Shown one piece after another: positions 26,522 through 35,532 of a stretch of 64,000 nt of DNA. The first letter of the stretch is position 1. Every line of letters begins with the position of its first letter. The notes under the pieces were generated by a model, which did not search any database, had not been told where the DNA came from, and saw only the letters and a list, made by a program, of their open reading frames with translations. Source of the DNA: Streptomyces canus 299MFChir4.1 (GTDB lineage: Bacteria; Actinomycetota; Actinomycetes; Streptomycetales; Streptomycetaceae); the NCBI RefSeq assembly GCF_000383615.1, contig NZ_KB911589.1, positions 1-64,000 on the forward strand. The letters run 5' to 3'. A program made the translations under genes and the position numbers.

Positions 26522-28021
26522 GTGTCGATGACGGGTGCGCGGAGGACGGGGCGGGGGAGCGGGGCGAGGCCGGCGCCGACGTGCGGGCCGGAAGCCGGGT
26601 CCCGGCCCGCGGGTGACGCCCGGGCGGCGATGCCGGGGTTGCCGCTGGGGGGTGTAGCGACGGAGGGCGTGAACGGGCGCGAGGCCGCCGACGGTGATCA
26701 GCCTCCGCAGCGGTCACTCGCATCCGACGACGACGGCCGCGGGGGTGGTGCGGGTGGGAACACCGACGACGCGCACCCCCACGCACCCGCACTCGACATC
26801 CAGGTCAACGCCCTGCAGGCCATGTGCCGCCAGGTCTTCGGCTTCCGGCTGGCCATGATCGCCCTCGCCGCCCCCGCCGCCCTCCTCAACGCCAACCCCG
26901 GCCTCGGCACCCGCCTCGTCGGCGCCGCGGTGGTCATCACCTTCATCACCTCCTACGCCCTCTTCCGGGACTGGGAACGCTTCGGCCCCCTCCTCCTGCG
27001 CCACCCCACCCTCCTCGCCGCGGACACCCTCTTCGCCAGCCTGCTCCTGATCTCCGCGGGCCCCGACACCACACTCGCCTACGTCAGTGTCTGCACCCCG
27101 CTGCTGGCCGGCATCGCGTACAGCTGGCGCGGCGCCGCGGTCTTCGCGTCCCTCCAGTCCCTGATCCTCCTGCTGGCCCAGACGGCCCTCCCGCACCCGA
27201 ACACCACCCCCGCGAACTTCCTCCTCCTCCCTGGCTTCTGCGTGATCACGGGCGCGGTCGGCTCCACCCTGCGCAACCTCCTGCTCCGCTTCGGCACCGC
27301 GACCCAGGCCCTGACCGCGATGAAGGCCCGCCTGGCCGTGACGGAGGCGATCGGCGAGGAACGAGCCCGACTGGCACGGGAGATGCACGACTCGGTGGCG
27401 AAGACCCTCCACGGCGTGGCCCTGGCGGCCGAGGGCCTGGCGGCGTCGGCGGCAGCCCCCGCCCCGGACCCGGCCCTGCTCAAGGAGCAGGCCGAACTCG
27501 TGGCCCGGGCGGCGCGCAGAGCGGCGACCGAGTCCCGCGAACTCCTCACCGACCTGCGCCGGGACCCCGCCCCCACCACAGACGTGCTGGAGGAACTTGC
27601 CACCCGCACACGGAACTTCAGCGCCCGCACCACGCTCCCCACCACCTACCGGGCCCCCGACCGCCCCCACTCCGAACTGGCCGTCCCCCACCCGGTGGCC
27701 CGCCAACTCCTCACCATCACCGAGGAGGCGATGGAGAACGCCCACCGTCACGCCGAGGCCACGCGCATCGAGGTCACGGCGGACATCGACCCCGACCGTG
27801 AACTGCTCAGCATCAGCGTCCAGGACGACGGTCGCGGCCTCCCACCGGACACCACCCTCGACGCACTCCGCCGCTCCGGCCACTTCGGCCTGGTCGGCAT
27901 GGTGGAACGCGCCGAGTCGGTGGGCGCCCGTATCCACATCGGCGAGGGCGCCGACGCGAAGGGCACGGAAGTACTCCTCGAACTGCCCCTGTCACCCCCG
28001 CGGCCGGAGCCGGACCGATGA
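26522..28021 (+). CDS. NarL-type sensor histidine kinase in the Tad operon
   Basis: 499 aa. A disordered Gly/Arg-rich N-terminus (1-95) is followed by about five or six membrane helices (100-250). A HisKA_3 dimerisation domain carries the phospho-acceptor H289 in EMHDSVAKTL, and an HATPase_c domain has its N-box near ITEEAMENAHRH. It signals to the co-transcribed response regulator and probably controls pilus genes. GTG 26522 is used; the ATG two codons later is equally possible. Confidence 0.88.
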   Translation: MSMTGARRTGRGSGARPAPTCGPEAGSRPAGDARAAMPGLPLGGVATEGVNGREAADGDQPPQRSLASDDDGRGGGAGGNTDDAHPHAPALDIQVNALQAMCRQVFGFRLAMIALAAPAALLNANPGLGTRLVGAAVVITFITSYALFRDWERFGPLLLRHPTLLAADTLFASLLLISAGPDTTLAYVSVCTPLLAGIAYSWRGAAVFASLQSLILLLAQTALPHPNTTPANFLLLPGFCVITGAVGSTLRNLLLRFGTATQALTAMKARLAVTEAIGEERARLAREMHDSVAKTLHGVALAAEGLAASAAAPAPDPALLKEQAELVARAARRAATESRELLTDLRRDPAPTTDVLEELATRTRNFSARTTLPTTYRAPDRPHSELAVPHPVARQLLTITEEAMENAHRHAEATRIEVTADIDPDRELLSISVQDDGRGLPPDTTLDALRRSGHFGLVGMVERAESVGARIHIGEGADAKGTEVLLELPLSPPRPEPDR

Positions 28022-28053
28022 CCCCCCACCCCACCCCGAGAGGAGGCCGCGAC

Positions 28054-28866
28054 ATGCCGGACGCCCCCCAGCACCCCACTGCACCGATCGCACTGTTCCC
28101 CACGGCCTTGGCCCCGGTCCCGGCCCCGGCCACCCCCGTCCGGATCGTCGTCGCCGACGACAACCCGGTGGTCCGAGCGGGCCTCACCGCCCTCCTCTCG
28201 GGCCGCGCCGACATCACGGTCGTGGCGGAGGCCGCGGACGGCCGGGAGGCGTACGAGGCCGCGAGCCTGCACCGCCCGGACGTGGTCCTGCTCGACGTCC
28301 GCATGCCGGGTGTGGACGGGCTCTCGGCGCTCCCGTACCTGGTGCCGATGGCCCCGGTGCTGATGCTGACGTACAGCGGAGAGCCGGAGACCGTCCAGGA
28401 AGCGCTGCGCAGGGGAGCCGATGGCTACCTCGTCCACGGCGAGTTCACCGCGGACCAGCTCGCCTCGGCGGTACGGGACACCGTGCAGGGCCGCACCCAC
28501 CTCACCCCCACGGCGGCGGGCGCCCTGCTGACCCACCTACGCGATGCGAATGCACACGTAAATCCCCATGTCCCGTCCTCCGCACAGCAAATCCCCCTCA
28601 AAAGCCTTTCGCAACTGCAACCATCTATGAGACAGTCGTCATCGGACAGGTCGCGTTTCCAACTCAGCGCGAGGGAGGCGGAGATCATGGACCTCATCGC
28701 ATCCGGCATGACCAACCAGCAGATCGCCGCCGCCTGCTTCATCAGTGAGAAGACGGTCAAGAACCACATCAACCGCATCTTCGCCAAGCTCCACAGCACG
28801 AGCCGCTCCGAGGCCGCCGCGAAGTGGCTGGGCACGGCGCCGAGTTCGGGCCGAGGGGTGGGGTGA
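28054..28866 (+). CDS. LuxR/NarL-type response regulator
   Basis: 270 aa. Receiver domain with phospho-acceptor D81 in LLDVRMPG, a Ser/Gln-rich linker (about 175-205) and a C-terminal LuxR helix-turn-helix with LSAREAEIMDLIASGMTNQQIA. ATG 28054 is chosen for its AGGAGG site; an ATG at 28018 overlapping the kinase stop would add 12 residues and is also possible. Confidence 0.87.
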   Translation: MPDAPQHPTAPIALFPTALAPVPAPATPVRIVVADDNPVVRAGLTALLSGRADITVVAEAADGREAYEAASLHRPDVVLLDVRMPGVDGLSALPYLVPMAPVLMLTYSGEPETVQEALRRGADGYLVHGEFTADQLASAVRDTVQGRTHLTPTAAGALLTHLRDANAHVNPHVPSSAQQIPLKSLSQLQPSMRQSSSDRSRFQLSAREAEIMDLIASGMTNQQIAAACFISEKTVKNHINRIFAKLHSTSRSEAAAKWLGTAPSSGRGVG

Positions 28867-28978
28867 GCCGTGCCGATGCGAGCTTGGGCCCGGATTTGGG
28901 CCCTGGGACCCTGCGCCGACCGCAACCGGCGGGTCTACGCTCCGGTGGCCGATGGCGGCGACACCGAAGGGTCTCACG

Positions 28979-29140
28979 ATGAGCAACCGGTTCAACGACG
29001 ACAAGGGTCAGACCGCGGTCGAGTACCTGGGCATCATCGCGGTGGTGGTGGCGATCGTGCTGGCGATCACGGGGACGGACATCGGTCAGGCCATCTACGA
29101 CGCCATCGTGAACAAGATCGACGAGGTCATCGGCGCCTGA
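28979..29140 (+). CDS. flp: Flp-type major pilin
   Basis: 53 aa. Basic leader MSNRFNDDK, cleavage motif GQTAVEYLGI with the conserved Glu-Tyr pair of Flp pilins, one long hydrophobic helix and a short polar tail. After processing it would polymerise into the thin pilus. GAAGGG lies 7 bases before the ATG. Too short to be obvious from length alone, but the motif is diagnostic. Confidence 0.88.
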   Translation: MSNRFNDDKGQTAVEYLGIIAVVVAIVLAITGTDIGQAIYDAIVNKIDEVIGA

Positions 29141-29739
29141 CGCGGGGCCCTCGGCACAACGACGCAGGGCAGGCTTTCCCCATCTACATCACGGTGGTGG
29201 CGGGCCTGCTCTTTCTCGCGTTCGCCTTCCTGGCGGTCGGCCAGGCCGGGGCCAACCGGAACGGCGCCCAGACGGCGGCCGACGCGGCGGCTTTGGCGGC
29301 AGCTCTGGACACACGGGACCAACTCAGGGACGAGTGGGTGAAGAACGTACTCGATCCCACGAAGTGGCAGGACATTCTCGACGGCCTCGGGGTGCCGTTC
29401 GACGGCTGTGCACGGGCGGACCAACTGGCCGCACAGAACGACGCCACGGTCGACTGCGCGGTGCTGCCGGGGTTGCCCCCGGGCTACAAGGTCGAGGCGA
29501 CGACCAACAAGACTGTCGGCGATTCCATCGTCCCCGGCACCGAGAACAAGCGGTCGGTTCAGCGGGCTACCGCCGTCATCGAACCGGCCTGCGAGTTCGA
29601 ACTCCCGGGTGAGGACGCCAACGCCGACGTCCTGCCGACGCTCACGTGTGCGGGCGGCGAGCAGTGGAAGCTGGACCCGACGGATCTCAAGAATCTCCCG
29701 AAGCCCGAGGATCTCTTCGATGTCCATCTTGCCGACTGA
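29137..29739 (+). CDS. TadG-like pilus-associated membrane protein
   Basis: 200 aa. Starts DAGQAFPIYITVVAGLLFLAFAFLAVGQAG, the TadE/TadG-type N-terminal membrane segment, followed by an Ala-rich helix (AQTAADAAALAAALDT, typical of TadG) and an extracellular domain with four Cys. No ATG, GTG or TTG precedes the conserved segment in this frame. The only candidate is CTG at 29137 overlapping the pilin stop (CTGA), giving coupled translation, so the start is uncertain. Confidence 0.72.
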   Translation: MTRGPRHNDAGQAFPIYITVVAGLLFLAFAFLAVGQAGANRNGAQTAADAAALAAALDTRDQLRDEWVKNVLDPTKWQDILDGLGVPFDGCARADQLAAQNDATVDCAVLPGLPPGYKVEATTNKTVGDSIVPGTENKRSVQRATAVIEPACEFELPGEDANADVLPTLTCAGGEQWKLDPTDLKNLPKPEDLFDVHLAD

Positions 29740-29772
29740 CAGACGACAACGAGTGGTGAAGGAAGCCCAGTG

Positions 29773-30348
29773 ATGAGCATTCGGTTCACGGCGAAGGCCC
29801 GTAGGGGGATGATCGCGCTGACGATCGCGGCCGGTCTGGCCGTCGGCGTGGCCGGTTGCGGCAGTGGAGGCGACGACAAGAAGCCGGAAGCATCCGCGTC
29901 GGCTTCCAGGAGCGGCGATTCCGGCGCGAGCACGCAGGAGGGGTCGGACGAGACCGTCGCCGAACTCAAGGGCGAGGACGGGCTGATCCTGCAGATCGCC
30001 TCCGTGCAGCGGGACTCCGGGGGGTTCCTCACGGTGAGCGGCGAGATGAAGAACGACGGCGACAAGGCGGCCCGCGTCTCGGTACGGACGGCAGGCGACG
30101 AGACTGAGATCATCAGGCACGGTTCGTCACTGGGCGGTGCGACACTCGTCGACTCCAAGTCCAAGAAGCGCTACTACGTCCTGCGCGACACCGACGGCCG
30201 GCCTCTGACGACGACTGGCATGCCGAGAATCGAGGCGGGCGCGTCCATCCCGGTGTTCATGCAGTTCCCGGCCCCCCCGACCGCCACGACCGAAGTCACC
30301 TTCCAACTCCCCACCTTCGCCTCCGCCCCCATCCAGATCTCCGGATGA
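29773..30348 (+). CDS. Lipoprotein of the Tad locus
   Basis: 191 aa. Lipoprotein signal with lipobox GVAGC (Cys at about 29), a Ser/Asp-rich tether, then a beta-rich domain resembling DUF4352-type ligand domains. No specific function recognised. GAAGGA precedes; a GTG directly before the ATG is an alternative start. Its stop overlaps the ompA-like start (ATGA). Confidence 0.75.
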   Translation: MSIRFTAKARRGMIALTIAAGLAVGVAGCGSGGDDKKPEASASASRSGDSGASTQEGSDETVAELKGEDGLILQIASVQRDSGGFLTVSGEMKNDGDKAARVSVRTAGDETEIIRHGSSLGGATLVDSKSKKRYYVLRDTDGRPLTTTGMPRIEAGASIPVFMQFPAPPTATTEVTFQLPTFASAPIQISG

Positions 30349-30986
30349 CGCCCACCATGCCCGCCACCCGAACCCCACCCCGCCTCGCCCTGGCCATCAC
30401 GGTCGCCTCGCTCATGGCGGCCCTGACCCTCACCCCGGCCCAGGCCGACGACAGCCCCAGCGTCCCCCCGGGCACCGAGCCCTCCGCCACCGCACCCGTC
30501 GAGGTGGACCCCAACGACCCGGACCTCAAGCTCCCGGAAGGCGCAACCCTCGCCGCACCGAAGGTCCTGGACATCAAGCAGGTCGTGGAGGACCAGAGCG
30601 GGGACGAACGCCGCGAGGACACCAACGCGGACGTGAAGTTCGCCCTCCAGGCGGAGGTCCTGTTCGGCAAGGACAGCGCGAAGCTGAACGGCGATGCGAG
30701 AGCCCGTATCTCCGCGATCGCGGCGGAGATCAAGAACCAGCACGCCACCCGGATCCGCGTCTTCGGCTTCACCGACAACCTGGGCAGCTACGCCCACGGC
30801 CGCACCCTCTCCCGCCAGCGCGCCAACGCCGTACAGGACGTCCTGGACCAGGAGTTGAAGGACTCGGGCATCACCTACGAGGTCCGCGGCTACTCCGAGG
30901 ACTACCCGATCGCCTCCAACGCCACGGAAGCGGGCCGCAAGAAGAACCGCCGGGTGGAGGTGTCGTTCCCGCGGGGGGAGAACTGA
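30345..30986 (+). CDS. OmpA-family peptidoglycan-binding protein
   Basis: 213 aa. Signal peptide (about 1-34, ending AQA), linker, then the OmpA C-terminal domain (about 95-210) with the signature FTDNLGSYAHGRTLSRQRA. It probably anchors the pilus apparatus to the cell wall, since it is the last gene of this transcript and is translationally coupled to the lipoprotein. Confidence 0.85.
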   Translation: MTPTMPATRTPPRLALAITVASLMAALTLTPAQADDSPSVPPGTEPSATAPVEVDPNDPDLKLPEGATLAAPKVLDIKQVVEDQSGDERREDTNADVKFALQAEVLFGKDSAKLNGDARARISAIAAEIKNQHATRIRVFGFTDNLGSYAHGRTLSRQRANAVQDVLDQELKDSGITYEVRGYSEDYPIASNATEAGRKKNRRVEVSFPRGEN

Positions 30987-31034
30987 GTCAGGCCGGTCGA
31001 GTGCACAGCCCGCAGCTCTTCGCGATGCGCCGAT

Positions 31035-31051
31035 GTATACGTGGCGTATAC
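31035..31051. promoter_or_regulatory. Operator/-10 region of the toxin-antitoxin pair
   Basis: Two GTATAC palindromes separated by 5 bases. The second overlaps TATACT (31047-31052), a strong -10 box 6 bases before the ATG at 31059. This indicates a leaderless transcript with an operator covering the -10, as expected for an autoregulated module. Confidence 0.6.
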
Positions 31052-31058
31052 TGACCTC

Positions 31059-31340
31059 ATGTCCGACGTCATGATCCGCGTGCCTGCCGAAGTCCGTGAC
31101 CAGCTCGCCGCAGTGGCGGAGGCGCGGGGGACGAGTCTCCGTGCGCTGATGCAGGAAATAGCAGCGCAGACGCTGACCCCGGAGCAGATCATGGAGCGCG
31201 CGGACCGGACTCGCGCCATCCTCGCCGAGCGGTTCGGGCATTACGTCACGGACGAGGAATCCGCCGAGATGCGCCGCAAGATGCGGGAGGCCACGGCTGC
31301 GCACCGGGCTGTTCTCGCGGAGGCGGAGTCATCGCGTTGA
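31059..31340 (+). CDS. Ribbon-helix-helix-type antitoxin
   Basis: 93 aa. N-terminal MIRVPAEVRDQLAAVAEARGTSLRALMQEI has the strand-helix-helix pattern of a VapB/CopG-like DNA-binding domain, and the charged C-terminal helix should wrap the toxin. ATG 31059 is chosen over the GTG at 31041, which would lie upstream of the -10 box. Its stop overlaps the toxin start (TTGA). Confidence 0.75.
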   Translation: MSDVMIRVPAEVRDQLAAVAEARGTSLRALMQEIAAQTLTPEQIMERADRTRAILAERFGHYVTDEESAEMRRKMREATAAHRAVLAEAESSR

Positions 31341-31729
31341 ACCAGATCGAGCACTGTGTCCTCGACAGCTCCACACTGCTGGCGATGGGTGGCAACAAGC
31401 ACGTTTCCGGCCTCATCCACGGCGCGGCGTCAAGCGATGACGTGCGCCTATGGGTGCCGGTCCTGGGCCTCGTGGAAGCCGAGCGAGAGCGCGGGGGGAT
31501 CGTGGCCCACGTAGGCGTATTGCTGGACGTTCTCCGCATCGTCGACGACGACTACGCGCTGGCCGTGACCGTGGCCGAACTGCACCGCGACGGCGTCCCC
31601 CTCGGTGTCGCGGCAGCCGCACACGTGGCACGACCGAACGTGATGCTCCCGGAGGGGGCGCTGGTGGCCACTGTGGCTCCGGAAGCCTATGCAGGGCTCG
31701 GCGTCGGAATCATGGACTTGAACCGCTGA
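31337..31729 (+). CDS. PIN-domain toxin, VapC-like, possibly degenerate
   Basis: 130 aa. PIN fold with the first acidic residue D10 (VLDSST) and E47 (LVEAER). The third conserved Asp, normally in a DALIAA-type motif, is replaced in PLGVAAAAHVA (about 88-98), so RNase activity may be altered or lost. TTG start coupled to the antitoxin stop. Short and stand-alone: a chromosomal toxin-antitoxin pair at the edge of the island. Confidence 0.72.
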   Translation: MNQIEHCVLDSSTLLAMGGNKHVSGLIHGAASSDDVRLWVPVLGLVEAERERGGIVAHVGVLLDVLRIVDDDYALAVTVAELHRDGVPLGVAAAAHVARPNVMLPEGALVATVAPEAYAGLGVGIMDLNR

Positions 31730-31882
31730 CGCGCCTGCGCCCTGAGAGCGGAATCCAGTCAAACCCCCACGGGAGGCCGCGCATCGCGATGATATTTTGC
31801 TTACGCATCGCAGATGAATTTGCTTTTACCTATCGAAAACTTCCGCCGCATATGGAGCGGGAGCCGACTCGGGGGACAGGAC

Positions 31883-32221
31883 ATGTCTGGCGGAACGGAC
31901 ATCGAGGATTCGGCGGCTTTGAACCGTGCGGGTACCGGTGCGCAGGAGATGGCGGGGCGGACGAGGGCGACCGGCGCCCACCCGGTGGACGAGACTCGCT
32001 CGGCGTCCAGGGACTTCGGCAGTGGCAATTGGGACGGTGGTCTCGGCGGAGCACTCGGCGGCCTGGCGGAGACCTGGTCGAGCCAGGTCTCGGCGCTCGC
32101 GTCCACGTGCGAGAGCCTCTCCCGCCAGTGCGGCGGCTCGGGCCTCCTCTACCAGAGCACGGAGACAGCGAACACGCAGACGATGCGCTCCCTGTCCGGC
32201 AAGCCTTCGCCCTTCGGTTGA
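31883..32221 (+). CDS. WXG/ESX-like small secreted protein candidate
   Basis: 112 aa, Gly/Ser/Thr-rich, with a helix-turn-helix-like pattern around WSSQVSALASTCESLSRQCGG and no signal peptide. The size, composition and position directly ahead of a large ESX-type protein suggest a type VII secretion substrate, but the WXG motif itself is not clear. ATG 31883 follows GGGGGACAGG. Confidence 0.5.
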   Translation: MSGGTDIEDSAALNRAGTGAQEMAGRTRATGAHPVDETRSASRDFGSGNWDGGLGGALGGLAETWSSQVSALASTCESLSRQCGGSGLLYQSTETANTQTMRSLSGKPSPFG

Positions 32222-32280
32222 CCCGGGGTCCGAACCCGCCGCCCACCGCGACCACCACACCACGGGGACACACCACAGCC

Positions 32281-34548
32281 ATGCCGACGTACGAGCAGCT
32301 GTACCACCTCAACCTCAGCAACCTCAAAGCGGCCGCCGACCGCTGGCGCGAGACGGCCACCAAGTTCAAGGGCCTGCACACCGCGTACGGCGACGAGGTC
32401 GCGGCGCCCTTCAAGCAGGCCGGCTGGCACCAGCCCGTACTGACGGCTGCCAAGGCCGACAGCGACGTACGCGCCGCCCAGCAGGAGTTTGAGGATGCCC
32501 AGAAGGAGGCGGAGGGGATCGCCGGAGTCCTCACCTCGCTCCACACCGAGTTGCAGAAGGCCAAGACCAAGCTCCACCACCTCGCCGAGGTCGAAGCACC
32601 GAAAGAGGAGTTGCACGTCAGCGCCACCGGTGTCGTCACCCCGCGCAACGACGCCAACCAGCAGACCTGGGCCCACCACGACCCCGACGGCCAAGCCCTC
32701 ATCCGCGAACAGCAACAGGCCTGCGACGCCTTCGCCCGCCGTATCGAAGCCGTCCTCCAACAGGCCGCCGACGCCGACGAAACGGCGTGCTGGGCCCTGC
32801 GCCGCGACCTCGGCGGCTACACGGACGACTTCAACTCCAAGGTCGTCATGTCCCTGGACTCAGCCGACGCCACTCACGCGGCCGAGCTTATGAAGAAGGG
32901 CGACAAGCTCACCGACACCGAACTCACCGAGCTCAACCACCTGCTGAAGTCCAACCAGGGCGACGCGGAGTTCTCCACGACCTTCTACAAGCAGCTCGGC
33001 CAGAAGGGAACCCTCCAGCTCTACGGCCAGCTCGCCCTGCAGACCGCCGACGCGAGCGACGGACGCAAGGCGTTGCTCCAGGAGTTGCAGCGCAACATGG
33101 GCAACAACCTGGCCACCGCCACCAACCCGGGCAAGACCCCGCACCTGGACGAGCAGTGGACCGCCGACCTGCGCAAACTCGGTACCCAGCACATCGCGCT
33201 GTACCCGGACAGCATGCGCGAGGGCCCCTACGGCTACCAGCTCCTCGGCGGCATCCTCCGCTACGGCGACTACGACTCCTCCTTCCTCACCCCCATCGCG
33301 GAGCACGTCACCCAACTCCACGCCAAGGACCCGTACTTCTTCGCCGGAACGAAGTCTGATTTCGGAGGCCCGGAGTACGGCTTCAACCCCTCGGGCAAGA
33401 ACGGCGCGGGCTACGACCCCATGAACAGCGTCCTGGAGGCGTTGGGACACAGCCCGCAGGCGGCCACCGACTACTTCACGCCACCTATGGAGAAGTACGC
33501 CGAGGACGGCACCCACAAGGGCGAGCTTGCCAACATCGACGGCGCGAACAGCTACCTGGACTACCTCGTCAACAAGGACTACGAGTCCTTCCCCGACATC
33601 ACCGGCCACGACCCCGACGCCGTGGAGAAGTCCATGAACGACTTCCCCGACTCCCTGGGGCACGCCCTCGAAGCAGGTACCACGGGACGTCCCTGGGACG
33701 GCGACCCCAACGCCGACTCCGTCCCGCACACCGACGACCAGGCCACCCTGACCCGCCAGATCGTGGACAAGTTCGGCGGGGAGGAAGGCCCTGAACTCCT
33801 CAATGGCAAGGACGGTGCCCCCTTCGAAGCGGCCCGCGACAGCCTGGGCAACATCGCGGCCGAATACATGGGGGACGTACAAAGCGCTGTGTCGGGCCAC
33901 GACGATCTGCCGGTGGCTGGTACCTCGGCCGACTTGCAGGCGTCGACCACGGAACCCTTTCTCGCTGCCGTCGGACAGGATCCGGATGCCTATGCCGCGA
34001 TCACGGGGGCGCAACAGGCCTACACGAGCGGCATCGTTGACAAGGTGATCAATGGCGACTCCGAATCCACTGTGGACGACACTGAGCGCGTCAAGCAGGC
34101 TGTAGCACCCGGTTCCATCGTGGCGGGCATCATGAGCGAGGCTCGCGCGGATGCGGTATTCGACACGCACCGAGCCAGCGATGCCGACTTCAATGAGTCG
34201 GCCGAGACGGCCAGTAAATGGGTCGGCCGAGGCCTTGGCCTGGCGACTGGGGCTATCAAGGTGCCGGTTGTCGGAGATATCGCAGGCTGGGCCGTAGAAG
34301 ATATTCAGAGCAGCGTGATGGAGAGCATTCAACGGGACACGACTACGGAGGCACGGTACGAGGCGGGGCTCGAGTACACCGCAGGTCGGGAGAGCACCCA
34401 GGATGCGGCAGCGGCCGCGGTAGACCGCGCGACAGCGAATGGCCGCTTGAACCAGGACACGATTGATGACCTTCGCAAGGCCGCTGTCACCCAGGCGGGG
34501 GCAAGCCATTCCGAGGGGTCTCAGTGGGAGGATTCGCGGCATGGCTGA
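32281..34548 (+). CDS. Large helical ESX-associated protein (DUF6571-like)
   Basis: 755 aa. Residues 1-190 form long helices resembling a type VII substrate N-terminus (YEQLYHLNLSNLKAAADRW, then coiled-coil-like Lys/Glu/Ala stretches). The middle (190-620) is a helical array of a family I associate with Streptomyces DUF6571 proteins. The end (about 640-680) has a hydrophobic Gly-rich segment (GRGLGLATGAIKVPVVGDIAGW) that could insert in membranes. No catalytic residues or toxin domain recognised. The lipoprotein gene overlaps its end, so the pair probably act together at the cell surface. Confidence 0.65.
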   Translation: MPTYEQLYHLNLSNLKAAADRWRETATKFKGLHTAYGDEVAAPFKQAGWHQPVLTAAKADSDVRAAQQEFEDAQKEAEGIAGVLTSLHTELQKAKTKLHHLAEVEAPKEELHVSATGVVTPRNDANQQTWAHHDPDGQALIREQQQACDAFARRIEAVLQQAADADETACWALRRDLGGYTDDFNSKVVMSLDSADATHAAELMKKGDKLTDTELTELNHLLKSNQGDAEFSTTFYKQLGQKGTLQLYGQLALQTADASDGRKALLQELQRNMGNNLATATNPGKTPHLDEQWTADLRKLGTQHIALYPDSMREGPYGYQLLGGILRYGDYDSSFLTPIAEHVTQLHAKDPYFFAGTKSDFGGPEYGFNPSGKNGAGYDPMNSVLEALGHSPQAATDYFTPPMEKYAEDGTHKGELANIDGANSYLDYLVNKDYESFPDITGHDPDAVEKSMNDFPDSLGHALEAGTTGRPWDGDPNADSVPHTDDQATLTRQIVDKFGGEEGPELLNGKDGAPFEAARDSLGNIAAEYMGDVQSAVSGHDDLPVAGTSADLQASTTEPFLAAVGQDPDAYAAITGAQQAYTSGIVDKVINGDSESTVDDTERVKQAVAPGSIVAGIMSEARADAVFDTHRASDADFNESAETASKWVGRGLGLATGAIKVPVVGDIAGWAVEDIQSSVMESIQRDTTTEARYEAGLEYTAGRESTQDAAAAAVDRATANGRLNQDTIDDLRKAAVTQAGASHSEGSQWEDSRHG

Positions 34549-35104
34549 GCGTCGTAGGAGCACACCAACCGCATGGATTGTGTTGGTGCTAACCTCTGTC
34601 GCACTCATGGCGTCCTGCAGCTTGGGCGCGGAGACTCGGGAGTACGCCGTGCCCGACAAGATATGCGGTCTATCGGTCACCCCGAAGCTCGTGCGGCCAC
34701 TCCTACCGCCCGGGGAGTCTCTTGATGCCGGAACGTCGATGACTGGTGCCGACGACACTCAACGGTGTGAGGTGATGGTCGATGAGGACGCCGCTCTCAA
34801 GATCACGGGGCAACGGTATCCGGATGCACTGGGCGTAAGGGACGTTGCCCTGAACTACCTCGGAGTCCCCGCCGACGAGCTTGGACGGGCATACTCTGAC
34901 GATTCCGTCATGGTCTGGGACTCCCGGATCGTCGGAGTGACCAAGTGCACCAACTATCCGACGGACGCCGCTGGCCGGAGCACCAAGCGGTATTCCGTCA
35001 CCATTGAGGCGTCTTACCCCGACGCTTCGAAGAGCCGGCGAGAGGCACTGCAGAATCTCCTCCCGCCGTATCTGAAGGCGGCTGCCCGCGCCCTGGGCTG
35101 CTGA
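34541..35104 (+). CDS. Lipoprotein paired with the large ESX-type protein
   Basis: 187 aa. Lipobox LMASC (Cys at about 26), then a compact exterior domain with Cys at about 46, 74, 139 and 187. ATG 34541 lies inside the end of the previous gene, with GGGAGG 9 bases before, so translation is coupled. Similar Streptomyces lipoproteins commonly follow DUF6571-type genes; partner or immunity role is a guess. Confidence 0.7.
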   Translation: MAERRRSTPTAWIVLVLTSVALMASCSLGAETREYAVPDKICGLSVTPKLVRPLLPPGESLDAGTSMTGADDTQRCEVMVDEDAALKITGQRYPDALGVRDVALNYLGVPADELGRAYSDDSVMVWDSRIVGVTKCTNYPTDAAGRSTKRYSVTIEASYPDASKSRREALQNLLPPYLKAAARALGC

Positions 35105-35124
35105 GAACCTCGGGCAGGGCCTTG

Positions 35125-35532
35125 CTAGGCGGCTTCCAACTCGAACCACACGTACTTGCCACGGTTGCCGTTCCGGGCCAGCGGCTGCCACCCCCATAGG
35201 CCGGCGCATGCCCGCACCAAAGCCAGTCCCCTACCCTCCTCCGCTTCTCCGAGCAGCTCCAACTCCCTTGGTGGCTCCGGAGGTTCGGGGTCGGTATCCC
35301 ATGCGCCGATCCTGAGTACGTTGGCCGACCAGCAAACCCTGAGCGCGGCAGGCCCCTTGGTGTGACGTACGGCGTTACAGACCAGCTCTGTCGCAAGCAG
35401 CTCAGCGGTGTCGACTAGGCGGATCAGACCGTGCATCGTGAGGATCAAGCGCAAAGTGCGACGGCTGATGGTGACCGCTCTGGGATCGTTCGGGATGTAC
35501 AGCGTGTACTCCCAAGCGGTGCTATCGGGCAT
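35125..35532 (-). CDS. ATP-binding anti-sigma-like protein of a regulator trio
   Basis: 135 aa GHKL ATPase: N-box LLATELVCNAVRHT, G2-like EGRGLALVRA, and the C-terminal KYVWFELEA typical of Streptomyces RsbW-like proteins. ATG 35532 (MPDSTAWEYTL) is the usual start of this group. It is divergent from the XRE gene, 236 bp away, the standard arrangement of ATPase, XRE-DUF5753 and DUF397 genes found many times per Streptomyces genome. Confidence 0.82.
   Translation of the reverse strand: MPDSTAWEYTLYIPNDPRAVTISRRTLRLILTMHGLIRLVDTAELLATELVCNAVRHTKGPAALRVCWSANVLRIGAWDTDPEPPEPPRELELLGEAEEGRGLALVRACAGLWGWQPLARNGNRGKYVWFELEAA

Noticed and set aside
31450..32280. Upstream extension of the large ESX-type frame
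   Set aside because: It overlaps the PIN toxin and WXG-like genes, and the conserved protein begins at ATG 32281.
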